Assembly (NCBI RefSeq): GCF_002285795.1
Contig: NZ_CP022961.1
Coordinates: 4,530,001 to 4,594,000 of the forward strand
Length of the DNA stretch: 64,000 bases
Origin: Plantactinospora sp. KBS50
GTDB taxonomy: Bacteria > Actinomycetota > Actinomycetes > Mycobacteriales > Micromonosporaceae
Reading direction: 5' to 3'
Shown: piece by piece, positions 17,254-25,929 of the stretch
How the letters are laid out: the number at the start of each line of letters is the position of its first letter
Numbering within the stretch: the first letter of the stretch is position 1
Notes under the pieces: model-generated
What the model was told of the DNA's origin: nothing
What the model saw: the letters and a program-made list of their open reading frames with translations, nothing else
The model's database searches: none
Position numbers and translations under genes: made by a program

Positions 17254-18408
17254 TCAGCCGGATGATCCGCCCGAGCGTAACGGCCCGGCCGCGGGCCGGG
17301 GAGGGGTGGGCAGGTGGTCCAGGAACCGCCCGGCAAGCTCGACCACCCCGGCCGCGTCCAGCCGCAGCGCCGGGTCGGCCACCGTCACCTCGGTGAAGGC
17401 CATGCCCGGCGCGGCGGCGTCCTGCCACCGGCCCACGAACCACATCCGGTCCCGCTCGGCCAGCGCGAGGTTCGCGCGGCTCAGGTCCGCGGCCGGGTAC
17501 GGCAGCCAGAGCTGGAACTCGTGGGTGTGCGGCGGCGTCGGGTACACCCGCGCGCCCGGCACCGTGGCCAGCGCCTCGGCCAGGATCCGGGCGTGTGCCA
17601 CGTACCCGTCCAGGCGCGGCAGCTCGGTCTCCAGGCCCAGCAGCGCGGTCACCGCCGCCGGCCACTGCTGGTACACGTTCCCGCCGTACCGGTGCCGCCA
17701 CGCCCGCGCGTACCGGCTCAGCTCCGCCGTGCCCGCCAGCGCCGCGCCGCCGAGCGCCCCCAGCGACTTGTAGAACGACACGTACGTGCTGTCGGCCAGC
17801 GCCGCCACCTCGGCCAGCGACCGGCCCAGGTACGGCACCGACTCCCAGAGCCGGGCACCGTCCAGGTGCACCCGGGCGCCGGTCGCGCGGGCCGCCTCGA
17901 CCACGGCGACGAGATCCGCCCAGCGGGGCAGCACGAACCCGGCGTTGCGCAGCGGCAGCTCCAGCACCAGCGTGCCGACCGGCTCGGCCAGCCCGGCCAC
18001 CTCGGCGGCGGTCGGGTTCCGCGGCGCCGCGGTGGTCCGGACCGCGCGCAGCCCGGTCAGCGCGGCGTAGGCGTCCTGCTCGTGCACCATCAGGTGACTC
18101 TGCGGGTGCAGGCCGACGGCCGGCGTGCCGCCGCGCTCGGCACCGAACCGCAGCGCCACCTGCTGCGCCATCGTGCCGGTCGGGAAGTACACCGCCGCCT
18201 CGGCGCCGAGCAGGTCGGCCACCCGCGCCTCCAGCTCGGCGACCGCACCACCGGCCCCGTATGCGTCGGGCAAGCCGTCCAGGTGCGGGCTGCCGGCCAT
18301 CCGCGCCAGCACCTCGGTCATCGAGGTCGGCCGCGGTCCGGAGAGGATCGTCGTGCAGCCGCGCCGGGCGGCCGCGACCCGCTCCCGGTCGATCGGAGCA
18401 TCAGCCAT
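17254..18408 (-). CDS. Threonine aldolase / beta-eliminating lyase family PLP enzyme
   Basis: A 384-residue fold-type I PLP enzyme. It contains the early GAEAAVYFPTGTMAQQVAL block, the substrate-side H-x-D element VHLDGARLWE and the Schiff-base lysine K214 in TYVSFYKSLGALGGA, all as in low-specificity L-threonine aldolases, which split threonine or allo-threonine to glycine and acetaldehyde. The length is a little above the usual 340-350. The ATG at 18408 is the only sensible start. The stop lies 15 bp from the CBM2-like membrane protein start, so the two may be co-transcribed without an evident functional tie. Other beta-eliminating lyase activities cannot be excluded. Confidence 0.85.
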   Translation of the reverse strand: MADAPIDRERVAAARRGCTTILSGPRPTSMTEVLARMAGSPHLDGLPDAYGAGGAVAELEARVADLLGAEAAVYFPTGTMAQQVALRFGAERGGTPAVGLHPQSHLMVHEQDAYAALTGLRAVRTTAAPRNPTAAEVAGLAEPVGTLVLELPLRNAGFVLPRWADLVAVVEAARATGARVHLDGARLWESVPYLGRSLAEVAALADSTYVSFYKSLGALGGAALAGTAELSRYARAWRHRYGGNVYQQWPAAVTALLGLETELPRLDGYVAHARILAEALATVPGARVYPTPPHTHEFQLWLPYPAADLSRANLALAERDRMWFVGRWQDAAAPGMAFTEVTVADPALRLDAAGVVELAGRFLDHLPTPPRPAAGPLRSGGSSG

Positions 18409-18440
18409 GTCACGATCATGCCCGCCCGGCCGGGCACCCG

Positions 18441-19244
18441 TCAGCGCGGCCCCGCCGACGACCGTTGGATCCGTACCGCGATCTCCGCGCCCAGCCGGGC
18501 GCCGTCGCTGAGCGCCAGGTCGTCGCCGCTCCAGAACCGGCCCGGGTCGTACCAGTTCGGCCGCCGCCCGCCGGGCAGCAGTCCCATCTCCTCGTACGTC
18601 ACCGCGACCACCTCGGCGCAGTACGCCGTCTCCAGCATGCCGTCCCGGCCCGCCGCCGGCCGCTCACCGCCGGCGGGGTCACCACCGATCCGGCCGGTGC
18701 CGCCGGTCCGGCCGCCACCGGTCCGGCCGCCACCGATCCGGCCGGTGCCGCCCGTCCGGGTGCCACCGGTCCGGGTGCCGCCGATCCAGGCCGGCTTTCC
18801 GGGGCGACGCAGCGGCGGCATCCGGCCGTGCGCCCAGCGCCAGGCCAGCCGCGCGGTGGAGGGGAACGGCGTACCGTCCAGCCGGGCGATCGTGCGCAGC
18901 ACCGCGTCCTCGTGTTCCCGGCTGGCCGGCGGTTCGAGCTGGCGCAGCCAGGCGCGCTGGCCGTACCGGTTGGCCCAGACCCGGACCGCGTCGCGCAGGT
19001 CGTGCAGTTGCACGCCGCGCTGCCGCGTCCCCGACCACATGTCCGGCAGCGAGCGGCCCAACTCCGCGTGCCACATCAGCGGCGGCAGGTCCTCCAGCAC
19101 CACCGACATGCCGACGTGGTTCACCGGGCTGTTGGTGGTGAACTGGATCGCCCGGTCCGGCACGCTGCGCCCGCGGAAAACCCACACGTCCCCGGTGCGG
19201 GTCAACTCGACCGCCTCGTCCAGGCTGATGCTCGTCTCGGCCAC
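18441..19244 (-). CDS. Permuted NlpC/P60 (YiiX-like) papain-fold protein with Gly-rich insert
   Basis: A 267-residue protein. The order of likely catalytic elements is circularly permuted: an N-terminal His block (FTTNSPVNHVGMSVV, with LMWHAELG after it) and, near the C-terminus, a Cys block (ETAYCAEVVAVTYEEMGLL). This matches YiiX/YebB-type permuted papain-like hydrolases, which act on amide or lipid bonds. There is no signal peptide. Between the blocks, residues about 152-190 are a low-complexity run of GGT/GGR/RIGG units encoded by a 15-bp-periodic repeat. The gene follows an AT-rich 40-bp palindrome by about 80 bp. The exact substrate is unknown, and a plain hypothetical label would be the conservative alternative. 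Confidence 0.65.
   Translation of the reverse strand: MAETSISLDEAVELTRTGDVWVFRGRSVPDRAIQFTTNSPVNHVGMSVVLEDLPPLMWHAELGRSLPDMWSGTRQRGVQLHDLRDAVRVWANRYGQRAWLRQLEPPASREHEDAVLRTIARLDGTPFPSTARLAWRWAHGRMPPLRRPGKPAWIGGTRTGGTRTGGTGRIGGGRTGGGRTGGTGRIGGDPAGGERPAAGRDGMLETAYCAEVVAVTYEEMGLLPGGRRPNWYDPGRFWSGDDLALSDGARLGAEIAVRIQRSSAGPR
18678..18790 (-). repeat. Degenerate 15-bp tandem repeat inside the permuted papain-fold gene
   Basis: On the plus strand the unit is close to CCACCGGTCCGGCCG, repeated with substitutions about seven times. It encodes alternating TGGTR, TGGTG and RIGGG pentapeptides. The period is a multiple of three, so copy-number change would not break the frame. Confidence 0.7.
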
Positions 19245-19322
19245 CCGACCACCCTACGAGCCGCCGGCCACCCCCGCCCGGCAGCACGGCACCGGACGCG
19301 GGGATCGAACACAACTTTCGCC

Positions 19323-19362
19323 GCCATACCCGAGAGTCATATTTATGACTCTCAGGTATGGC
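19323..19362. repeat. 40-bp AT-rich near-perfect palindrome
   Basis: Two 19-nt arms (GCCATACCCGAGAGTCATA and its complement with one mismatch) flank a TT centre. It stands out as AT-rich in this GC-rich DNA. It lies 90 bp beyond the CHAT stop and about 80 bp before the start of the next gene on the same strand. A hairpin terminator, an operator or the remnant of a mobile element are all possible. No U-run follows on either strand. Confidence 0.75.
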
Positions 19363-19452
19363 AATCAAAAGTCTTGTCGCTTTCAACCAGGTCACCGTGC
19401 GTGACAGCCGGTCTGCGCCGCGTCCGGTCCAGCCCGCGACGGCGACCAGCGG

Positions 19453-22400
19453 TCAGACCGCGCTGAGGCCCTCGGCCACCCAGCCCGCCCAGTGGTGCGG
19501 ATCGGGGTGGCTGGCCCGCAAGGCCAGCTGCGCCTGCCGCAGCGCCGCGGCGGGGTCGCGGCCCTCGTCGAGCTGGGCGTAGAAGGTGGACATCATGCCG
19601 GCCGTGGCGGCGTCGTCGACCGCCCACAGGCTCGACACGCAGCATGCCGCACCGGCGGCCAGCGCCGCGCCGCGCAACCCGAGCAGGCTGCCGTCGGCGT
19701 AGTCGACCGCACCCACGCCGGTGGAGCAGGCCGACAGCACCACCAGCTCCGTACCGGCCAGGTCGAGCAGCGCGAACTCGCTGGCCGGCAGGATCCCGGT
19801 GCCGACCGCCCCGGCCGTGGCGACGCCCGCGAGCCACGCGTTGCAGCCGGCCAGCAGCAACGCCGAACGGCTCAGCTGGGCGGCCGGCCCGATCGTGTGC
19901 AACCACCGCACGCGGCGGCGGTGCTCCGCGGCCGGGCCGGCCGCGCCGACCTGCCCGACCGCGCCGACCGGGCCGACCTGCCCGGCCCACACCTCGTCCT
20001 GCGTGACGGCCGTCCCGCCCACGTTGCGGATCACCGACACCCGCGGCTCGGCGGCCTCGATCCTGCTGTTTATCGCGTCCAGGAAGATGCCGTGCGAGGC
20101 GATGTGCAGTACCCGCGGGCGGTGCACGCCGAGCAGCGCGCCACGGGTGGCCGTTTGGCGCAGCACCGGCGCCACGCCCAACCGGCCGGCGACCTCGACC
20201 GCCTCCGCGCCGGTGTGCGGCAGCCGGGGATAGGAGCTGCGGAGGAAGAACGAGATCTGTTCACCGAAGTCGAGGTCGAAGTCGGGATCGCCGAGCACCA
20301 CGGCGTCGCCCGCCCGGCGGACGCCGCCGGCACCGTCGGCACCGCCGGCGATGTCCGCGCCGCCGGCCCGGTGCATGACGCTGCGAGCGCTGGGGACCGA
20401 GGACACGACGTGTCCGTCGATCAACGGCCGCCCGTCCGGCCCCGGCAGCAGGCACATCGGCAGCATGCCCCACACGCCGGTCGGCGAGACCATGATCCGG
20501 GGCGCAAGTGGGTCGTCCGGTCCCACGAGCTCCGGCAGCCCCTGGCCGGCCGCCCCGGGCACGGCGAGACCGTCGATCAGGGTGTGCAGCCGCCCGTTCA
20601 CCTCGGCGGTGGCGCCAAGGTCGCGGTAGCGGACCGTGCCGCCGGCGCCGTGCACGAAGAACGCGACGTAGCGCAGGGTGCCGTCCGGCCGGTACATGGT
20701 GCTGAGGTCGATCAGCACGGTCTGCGGGCCGAGCGCACCGCGCAACCGGCCCACCTCGACCGGCGCCGCCGGGCCGGGCTGCGTACCGGCCCGCGCACCT
20801 GCCATGGCGACGGCCCGGTACAGCTCGGTCTCCGCCTCCTCAAGGCGGCGCTCCACCACCTCCCGCTCCCGCCGGGCGGCCTGGATGGACGCCCCCTCGA
20901 CACCGCCGATGTCCAGCACGGCGACCTGCCGGCGCAGCTCACGGACCGCGTCGAGCAGCCCGGGATCGACGCCGGCACCCTGCCGGGCGCGCAGCCAGGC
21001 CGATCCCTGCCGCTCGGCCAGCACCCCCTTGCGGCGCAGGACCAGCTCGTACAGCCAGGACGGCGCCTCGCCCGCCGGGTGCGGCGGCAGGCAGTGGCCG
21101 AGGACGGTCGCGGTCCGTTCCGCGTACGCCCCGAACAGCCGGCGTGCCTGCTGCTCGGACGCCCCGGCCAGGCGCAGCGGCAGAAGCTGGTCGTCGAGTT
21201 GCACCACGGCCGCGGCCATCTCGTCGGCGAGTTGCCGGTCGCCGACCCGGACCGCCGCGCGCAGCAGCACGGTGAGCCCGGACGGCAGCCGCTCGTCCGG
21301 GTCGAGATGGCCGATGAGCCCGGCCAACCGGTCCCGGAGCAGTTCGACGGCCTCGGCGGCCCGACCCCGCTCCAGCAGCACCCGACCCCGGCCGGTGGTG
21401 GCCTGCCAGTCGATCTCCGGGGTACGGCGTCGTCCCTGGCCAGTTCCGCGGCCCGCGCGGTCAGCTCGTCGACCCGATCCGGCTGGCGCAGCAGTTCCGC
21501 GAGGTCGATGCTGTGCAGCAGCGAGGTGACGTAGTCCGGCAGCGACCGGGGCAGCTCCGCCTGGTAGCCGCGCTGCGCCTCGGCCAGCAGCCGTTCGGCG
21601 TCCCGCAGGTGTCGTCCGGCGGTCTCGTTCACCAGCTCGTCGGTCAGCCAGTACCCGCCGGCCCGCCGCGCCAACTCGATCTCCAGGGCACCCATGTTGT
21701 CCAATGTGGTGGCCCGGTCGTACGGCGTCACCACCCCGTCGCCCTCGTCGAGGGAGGACCGCAGGTGGTCCTTCGCCGCGTTCAGGTCACCCAGTTCCTG
21801 GTACGCGAGGCCCAGGTTGTTGAGCACCGTCGACCGGTCCGCCCGGTACCGATCGTCCCGCCCGTCCGGCCCGTCCCGCCCGCCCGGCTCGTCCGGCCCA
21901 CCCGGCCCGTCGAGGGCGTCGAGGGCGGCCCGGTAGGCGCCCAGCGCGCCGGTCGGGTCGCCGACCTCCCGGAGCATCTCGCCGAGAGCGTTCCACAACA
22001 GCCCGGCGGCGGCCGGGTCACCGGCCCGACCGGCGGCGCTGGCGGCGCCGCGCTCCAGCAGGGCCAGGGCCATGCCGATCAGGCCGAACCGGCGAAGCTG
22101 GCGGGACAGGCCGCGGACCAGCGTCGGATCGCCGGTGTCCCGGTAGGACCGCAGCGCGAAGTCGACCGCCGGGCGCATGGCGGTCTCGGCGCCCGCCGGT
22201 CCACCGACCGCCGGCAGCTGACCGGCCAGCCGGAACAGCTCGCCGAAGGCGAAGATCCCCAGGTCGATGTCCCTGCTGTCGCCGCCGGCCAGGTGCCGGA
22301 CGACCGCCGCGATCGGCGTCGGATCCGCGGACGACCCCGCGGCGACCGCGTCGGCCGGCTCCACCGCGGCTGGCGAACCCACGCCCGGCGAGCCCGCGGC

Positions 22401-22520
22401 GATCACCGCGTCGACAAGCGCGACCAGGTCGGTGGCCCAGCGCTCGCGGTCCGCCGGCGCCCGGGGCGGAACCCGGGGCGGAACCCGGGCCGGGGCCGGC
22501 GGGTCGGCGGCGGGATCCAC
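19453..22520 (-). pseudogene. TPR-CHAT protease gene, interrupted by an apparent frameshift
   Basis: The N-terminal part (from GTG at 22520) encodes about 360 residues of TPR-like helices, for example STVLNNLGLAYQELGDLNAA. Near 21424, after ELARDDAV, the coding signal moves to another frame (TPEIDWQATTGRGRVLLERG) and continues to 19453. The C-terminus is a CHAT caspase-like peptidase with a His block (VLHIASHGIF) and Cys block ([15 protein letters not shown]) followed by [10 protein letters not shown] and FYAQL. Restoring one missing base would give a single protein of about 1020 residues. The site is a CCCC run in the coding strand, so sequencing error, true inactivation and frameshifting are all possible. 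CHAT proteases act as effectors in conflict and cell-death systems. A small membrane protein gene ends 6 bp upstream. Confidence 0.8.
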
Positions 22521-22526
22521 CGGGAC

Positions 22527-22913
22527 TCAGCCGGGCTGGTCGGCGAGGCCGATTTGCACATTGCGGGCACCCGCCCGCAGGGCGGCGGCGATCAGCTCCC
22601 CGGCCTCGGCCGCCGGAACATCGGCCCGGACCACGACCACGTCGCCGCCGGACTTGCGCCGCAGGCTCAGCGTGGAATCCGGCTCGGCGGCGAACAACCG
22701 CTCCGCCAGCTTGGCCAGGAACGGTGCGAGCAGCGTGACCGCGCCGCTGATCGCCGCGATCGCGACCGTCGGGTCGATGCCGCGGCTCCCCGCGCTCAAC
22801 CCCGGGTCGTACCGCAGACCCGTTTCCCGGACACCGCCGGCCACCAGGAGCCGGTCCAGTTCGGCCGGCGGCAGCCAGTCGCTGTCCACCACGATCGTGT
22901 CGTCGTCATCCAT
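22527..22913 (-). CDS. Small membrane-associated partner of the CHAT protein (EACC1-like?)
   Basis: A 128-residue protein. An acidic N-terminus (MDDDD) precedes a hydrophobic helix (about 50-70, AIAAISGAVTLLAPFLAKLAERLF) and a C-terminal beta-alpha-beta unit (LSLRRKSGGDVVVVRADVP, then AGELIAAALRAGARNVQIGL). Size, helix-then-ferredoxin-like layout and position one gene ahead of a CHAT protease resemble the small effector-associated constant components described beside CHAT, caspase and trypsin effectors in actinobacteria. The resemblance is structural and contextual, and I could not confirm family membership. The stop lies 6 bp before the CHAT GTG, so co-transcription is near certain. Confidence 0.75.
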   Translation of the reverse strand: MDDDDTIVVDSDWLPPAELDRLLVAGGVRETGLRYDPGLSAGSRGIDPTVAIAAISGAVTLLAPFLAKLAERLFAAEPDSTLSLRRKSGGDVVVVRADVPAAEAGELIAAALRAGARNVQIGLADQPG

Positions 22914-23019
22914 CGGTCACCTCGCACCTGCCGCCACTACGACACGGCGAGCCTTGCACGCCCGCGGTCCACGGTCGATCCGCGTACCCGATCAGATGCC
23001 CGACACCAACGGACCGGCG

Positions 23020-24225
23020 TCAGCGTACGGCGGCCATCCGGTCGACCGCCTCGACGATGTTCTCCGGCGCCGTGGCCAGGTTGAACCGGACGTGCCCGGC
23101 GCCCCCCGTACCGAACTCCGGACCGGAGTTGAGGGCCACCCGACCGCGCTCCAGGAACACCGCGGCCGGGTCGTCGCCCAGGTCCAGCCCGCGGCAGTCC
23201 AACCAGGCCAGGTACGTCCCCTCCGGCGGCCGGTAGCCGACCGCCGGCAGCCGCTCGGCGAGCAGGTCCGCCAGCAGCCGCCGGTTGCGGTCCAGCCCGG
23301 CCAGCAGCCCGGCCAGCCATCGGCCGCCCTCGGACAGCGCCGCGCTGTGCGCGATGATCCCCAGGTGGCTCGGCCCGTGGCCGACCTCCTCCGGCAGCCG
23401 GGCCAGGTCGGCCGCGGCGGCCGGGCCGGCGACCGCCAGCGCCGCCTTCAGCCCGGCCAGGTTCCACGCCTTCGACGCGGACAGCAGCGCCAGGCCGTCG
23501 TCGCCGCCGGGCACCGTCAGGTACGGCACGAACCGTGCACCCGCCGGCACCAGCGGCGCGTGGATCTCGTCGGCCACCACGCGCACCCCGTACCGGTCGG
23601 CCAGCTGCGCCACCGCGGACAGCTCGTCCCGGGTGTGCACCGTTCCGGTCGGGTTGTGCGGGCTGCACAGCAGGTACGCCGCGCGGTGCCCGCCGGTGGT
23701 CGCGGACCGGAACGCCGTGGCGAGACCCGCCAGGTCGAGCCGGCCGTCGGCGCCCAGCGGCGCCTCCACCACCCGCCGGCCGCAGTGCGCGACGAACTGG
23801 TAGAACGGCGGGTACACCGGCGGGTTCAGCACCACGGCGTCGCCGTCCCCGGTGACCAGTTTGAGCATCTCGACCACACCGAGCATCACGTCCGGCACGA
23901 TGGCCGTCCGGTCCGGGTCGATCCGCCAGTCCCAGTGCCCGGCCGCGAAGCCGGCCAGCGCGTCCGCGTACCGGGTGCCCCACGGATAGCCGGTGTCGCC
24001 CATCGCGATCGCGTCGGTCAAGGCCCGCACGATCGGCTCGGCGAGCGGCACGTCCATCTCCGCGACCCAGAGCGGGAGTACGTCCGGCGGGAACCGCCGC
24101 CACTTGACGCTTGTGCGCCGACGAAGCTGGTCGAGGGTGAGTGCGCTCAGCGGGTCCGCCGGATCGGTCTGGCCGCCGGCCCGTACGCCCGGTCCGGGCG
24201 CCGCCGTCCTGCTTCCATCCACCAT
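23020..24225 (-). CDS. MalY/PatB-type PLP C-S lyase / aminotransferase
   Basis: A 401-residue fold-type I PLP enzyme of the MalY/PatB subgroup, which cleaves cystathionine-like C-S bonds or acts as an aminotransferase. It contains the subgroup's N-terminal [33 protein letters not shown], the CSPHNPTG loop, VADEIHAPL and the PLP lysine K252 in [12 protein letters not shown]. The ATG at 24225 gives the family's usual length. Further upstream in-frame codons are antisense to the next gene. It is transcribed divergently from a 60-residue membrane protein with only 12 bp between start codons, so at least one transcript must be nearly leaderless or start inside the other gene. Confidence 0.9.
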   Translation of the reverse strand: MVDGSRTAAPGPGVRAGGQTDPADPLSALTLDQLRRRTSVKWRRFPPDVLPLWVAEMDVPLAEPIVRALTDAIAMGDTGYPWGTRYADALAGFAAGHWDWRIDPDRTAIVPDVMLGVVEMLKLVTGDGDAVVLNPPVYPPFYQFVAHCGRRVVEAPLGADGRLDLAGLATAFRSATTGGHRAAYLLCSPHNPTGTVHTRDELSAVAQLADRYGVRVVADEIHAPLVPAGARFVPYLTVPGGDDGLALLSASKAWNLAGLKAALAVAGPAAAADLARLPEEVGHGPSHLGIIAHSAALSEGGRWLAGLLAGLDRNRRLLADLLAERLPAVGYRPPEGTYLAWLDCRGLDLGDDPAAVFLERGRVALNSGPEFGTGGAGHVRFNLATAPENIVEAVDRMAAVR

Positions 24226-24237
24226 GCGCGCTAGCCT

Positions 24238-24420
24238 ATGCGGATGCGCTGGTGGAAGATCGTCGGACTGGCCGGGCTCGCCGGTGTCGCGGCCACCGGA
24301 GTGGTGGTGGCCCGCGCCGAACGCAAGCGCCGGGCGTACACGCCGGAGGAGATCCGTGACCGCCTGCGTGAGCGGCACGCGGAGGCGACCGGCGACGCAC
24401 CCTCACCCGCCGGCGGCTGA
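24238..24420 (+). CDS. Small single-pass membrane protein
   Basis: A 60-residue protein with an N-terminal membrane helix ([21 protein letters not shown]) and a charged cytosolic tail with an amphipathic helix ([17 protein letters not shown]). No Shine-Dalgarno precedes the ATG, and TAGCCT just upstream may serve as a -10 of a leaderless transcript. A second ATG is two codons in. It is divergent from the MalY-type gene. No function is recognised. Conserved-looking composition and clean boundaries make it likely to be real. Confidence 0.7.
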   Translation: MRMRWWKIVGLAGLAGVAATGVVVARAERKRRAYTPEEIRDRLRERHAEATGDAPSPAGG

Positions 24421-24442
24421 CACTCGGACCGAACCGTTGCGG

Positions 24443-24488
24443 ATCGTGGATGTTCGTGGCCCCCTGGCGGGCAACGAACATCCACGAT
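24443..24488. repeat. Dispersed palindrome, family A, copy 1
   Basis: A 46-bp inverted repeat with outer arms ATCGTGGATGTTCGT and ACGAACATCCACGAT around a C/G-rich centre (CCCCCTGGCGGG). It shares outer arms and centre with the copy at 25578-25625, and the two bracket the AbiEi/DUF559 gene. This copy sits between convergent genes, where it could also act as a bidirectional terminator. Confidence 0.8.
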
Positions 24489-24524
24489 TCATTCGCCCGC
24501 CGGCGCTCAGCCGGGCCGGGACGG

Positions 24525-25487
24525 TCAGCCGGGCCAACCAGCGGCGGTGAGGGCAGCGCGAACCTGGGCAAGCACCTCGGCCGGCCGCTCCCGAACCGCC
24601 CACGCCGGGAACCGCAGCACCCGGAGCCCGGAGATCCACAGGTCGTTCTGCCGGCGCATGTCGGCCCACCAGTGGCCCACCTCCCGATGCTGCCCGCCGT
24701 CGATCTCCACCTGGAGCTTCCATTCGTCGAAGTACACGTCGAGATAGCGCCGGCGCCCGGCGGCATCGAGTCGCCGGACCTGCCGATCGGGCTCCGGCAG
24801 ACCCGCCCGCCGGCACAGCCGCAGGAAGTCCGACTCCGCGATCGATCCTGCACCGTCGCGGGCGTCGGAGGCCGTTTCGAGGATCAACCGACGACGGCGC
24901 GCCCGCGGCATCCGGGCCAGCGCCTCGGCCAGTTCCTCCCCGGACAGCAGGCGCTGCTGGAAACTCGCGGCAACGATCGCCCGCGCCCGGTTGTCGTCCG
25001 GCGCCCACTGCGCCGCGTCCACTACCGAACGTGCCGGCATCGTGCACGGCGGTAGACCCATGCGGTGAATGTCCCCGTCCGGCAGGCGACGGGTGCGGTG
25101 GACGACAACGCCCGGCGCCGGGGCAAAGTCCCGGCGGCCGGCCGCGATCAACACGTGTACGCCCGGTGTGCCGTAGCCGCGCAGTCCCAGTTGCTCCAGC
25201 GCCGACGGTCCGGCCAGCACCGCCGGCCGCCCCGCCCCGGCCGCGAGCACACCGTGCCACCAGCGCTGTCGCCGGGTCATCGCTCCCGAATGGGCCAGAT
25301 ACACCCCACGCGAGACCACCTGCCATCGTCCGGTGGCAAGTCGGTGCCGCAGCGCCTTCGGGCTGAGATGACGCAGGGCCTGCCGGCGGCTGATCACTTC
25401 CTCCTGCATCCACAACAGGTGCACCAGAGGGTCCGCATCGGGATCGGGAAGCGGTCGTAACCCGGTGACCGGATCGGGACGGAACAT
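24525..25487 (-). CDS. AbiEi-type winged-helix plus DUF559 nuclease-like protein
   Basis: A 320-residue protein. The N-terminal third resembles the AbiEi antitoxin winged helix (VISRRQALRHLSPKALRHRL, then QVVSRGVYLAHSG). The middle continues the AbiEi-like fold. The C-terminus (about 225-320) is a DUF559/Vsr-like restriction-endonuclease fold with VEIDGGQHR, a conserved Asp-Arg pair in WWADMRRQNDLW and LRVLRFPAW. Family knowledge places such fusions as frequent orphan genes in actinobacteria, and no AbiEii toxin is adjacent here. The ATG at 25487 is preferred over an in-frame TTG at 25496. The gene is bracketed on both sides by copies of one palindromic repeat. Confidence 0.8.
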   Translation of the reverse strand: MFRPDPVTGLRPLPDPDADPLVHLLWMQEEVISRRQALRHLSPKALRHRLATGRWQVVSRGVYLAHSGAMTRRQRWWHGVLAAGAGRPAVLAGPSALEQLGLRGYGTPGVHVLIAAGRRDFAPAPGVVVHRTRRLPDGDIHRMGLPPCTMPARSVVDAAQWAPDDNRARAIVAASFQQRLLSGEELAEALARMPRARRRRLILETASDARDGAGSIAESDFLRLCRRAGLPEPDRQVRRLDAAGRRRYLDVYFDEWKLQVEIDGGQHREVGHWWADMRRQNDLWISGLRVLRFPAWAVRERPAEVLAQVRAALTAAGWPG

Positions 25488-25929
25488 ACCGGTCAAGTGT
25501 GCCGACGGCCCCGTTCCCTGTCACCCGCACCAACCCGAACCTGTGGACAACCTCGCCCCACACCGGTCGGCCGAAACGATCGTGGATTGTTACTGCCCCC
25601 AGGAGGGCACCAAGAATCCACGATCAACCGGACCCCGCCGTCTCCGATGCGCGGAACCCGCCCGAACGTCCCACCCACCCCGCATGATCAACCCCGCGTG
25701 ACGTCCGAATCGACGGAATCAGCCCACCCCCCAACGCGTTACACCCACCGAACCCCCACAACAGCCAGGCCCACCACCCGCCGGAACGCCCTCACCCCCG
25801 GCCAACCCCACGACGCCCCCCCGGGGAACACCCCCCACCCCGGCCGCGTTACACACCCACCCGGGCCACCCCCACACCCCCGCGCGTGACCACCCCGCGC
25901 ACACCCCCACGGATGAAAGGCGATCAACC
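25488..25929. other. 442-bp intergenic stretch, palindrome plus C-rich upstream region
   Basis: It holds no credible gene. The left part carries palindrome family A copy 2 and must contain the promoter of the AbiEi/DUF559 gene. From about 25640 onward the plus strand becomes strongly C-rich and G-poor, the same bias as the C39 peptidase gene that follows, so the composition change starts before the coding region. GAAAGG about ten bases before 25930 is the peptidase ribosome site. Confidence 0.6.
25578..25625. repeat. Dispersed palindrome, family A, copy 2
   Basis: A 48-bp inverted repeat with outer arms GATCGTGGATT and AATCCACGATC and inner TGCCCCC...GGAGGGCA. It lies 90 bp upstream of the AbiEi/DUF559 start in a divergent intergenic region, so a pure terminator role is unlikely for this copy. 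Confidence 0.8.

Noticed and set aside
17314-19404. Plus-strand open frame opposite the aldolase-like and papain-fold genes
   Set aside because: No motif or ribosome site and its composition follows the antisense of real genes.
20712-21420. Continuation of the CHAT N-terminal frame beyond the frameshift
   Set aside because: Sequence after 21424 becomes Arg/Pro/Ser-rich nonsense while the other frame carries the TPR-CHAT continuation.
24443-24488. Terminal inverted repeats of an insertion sequence around the AbiEi/DUF559 gene
   Set aside because: Each element is itself a full palindrome and no transposase or target duplication is visible, so a palindromic repeat family is the better description.
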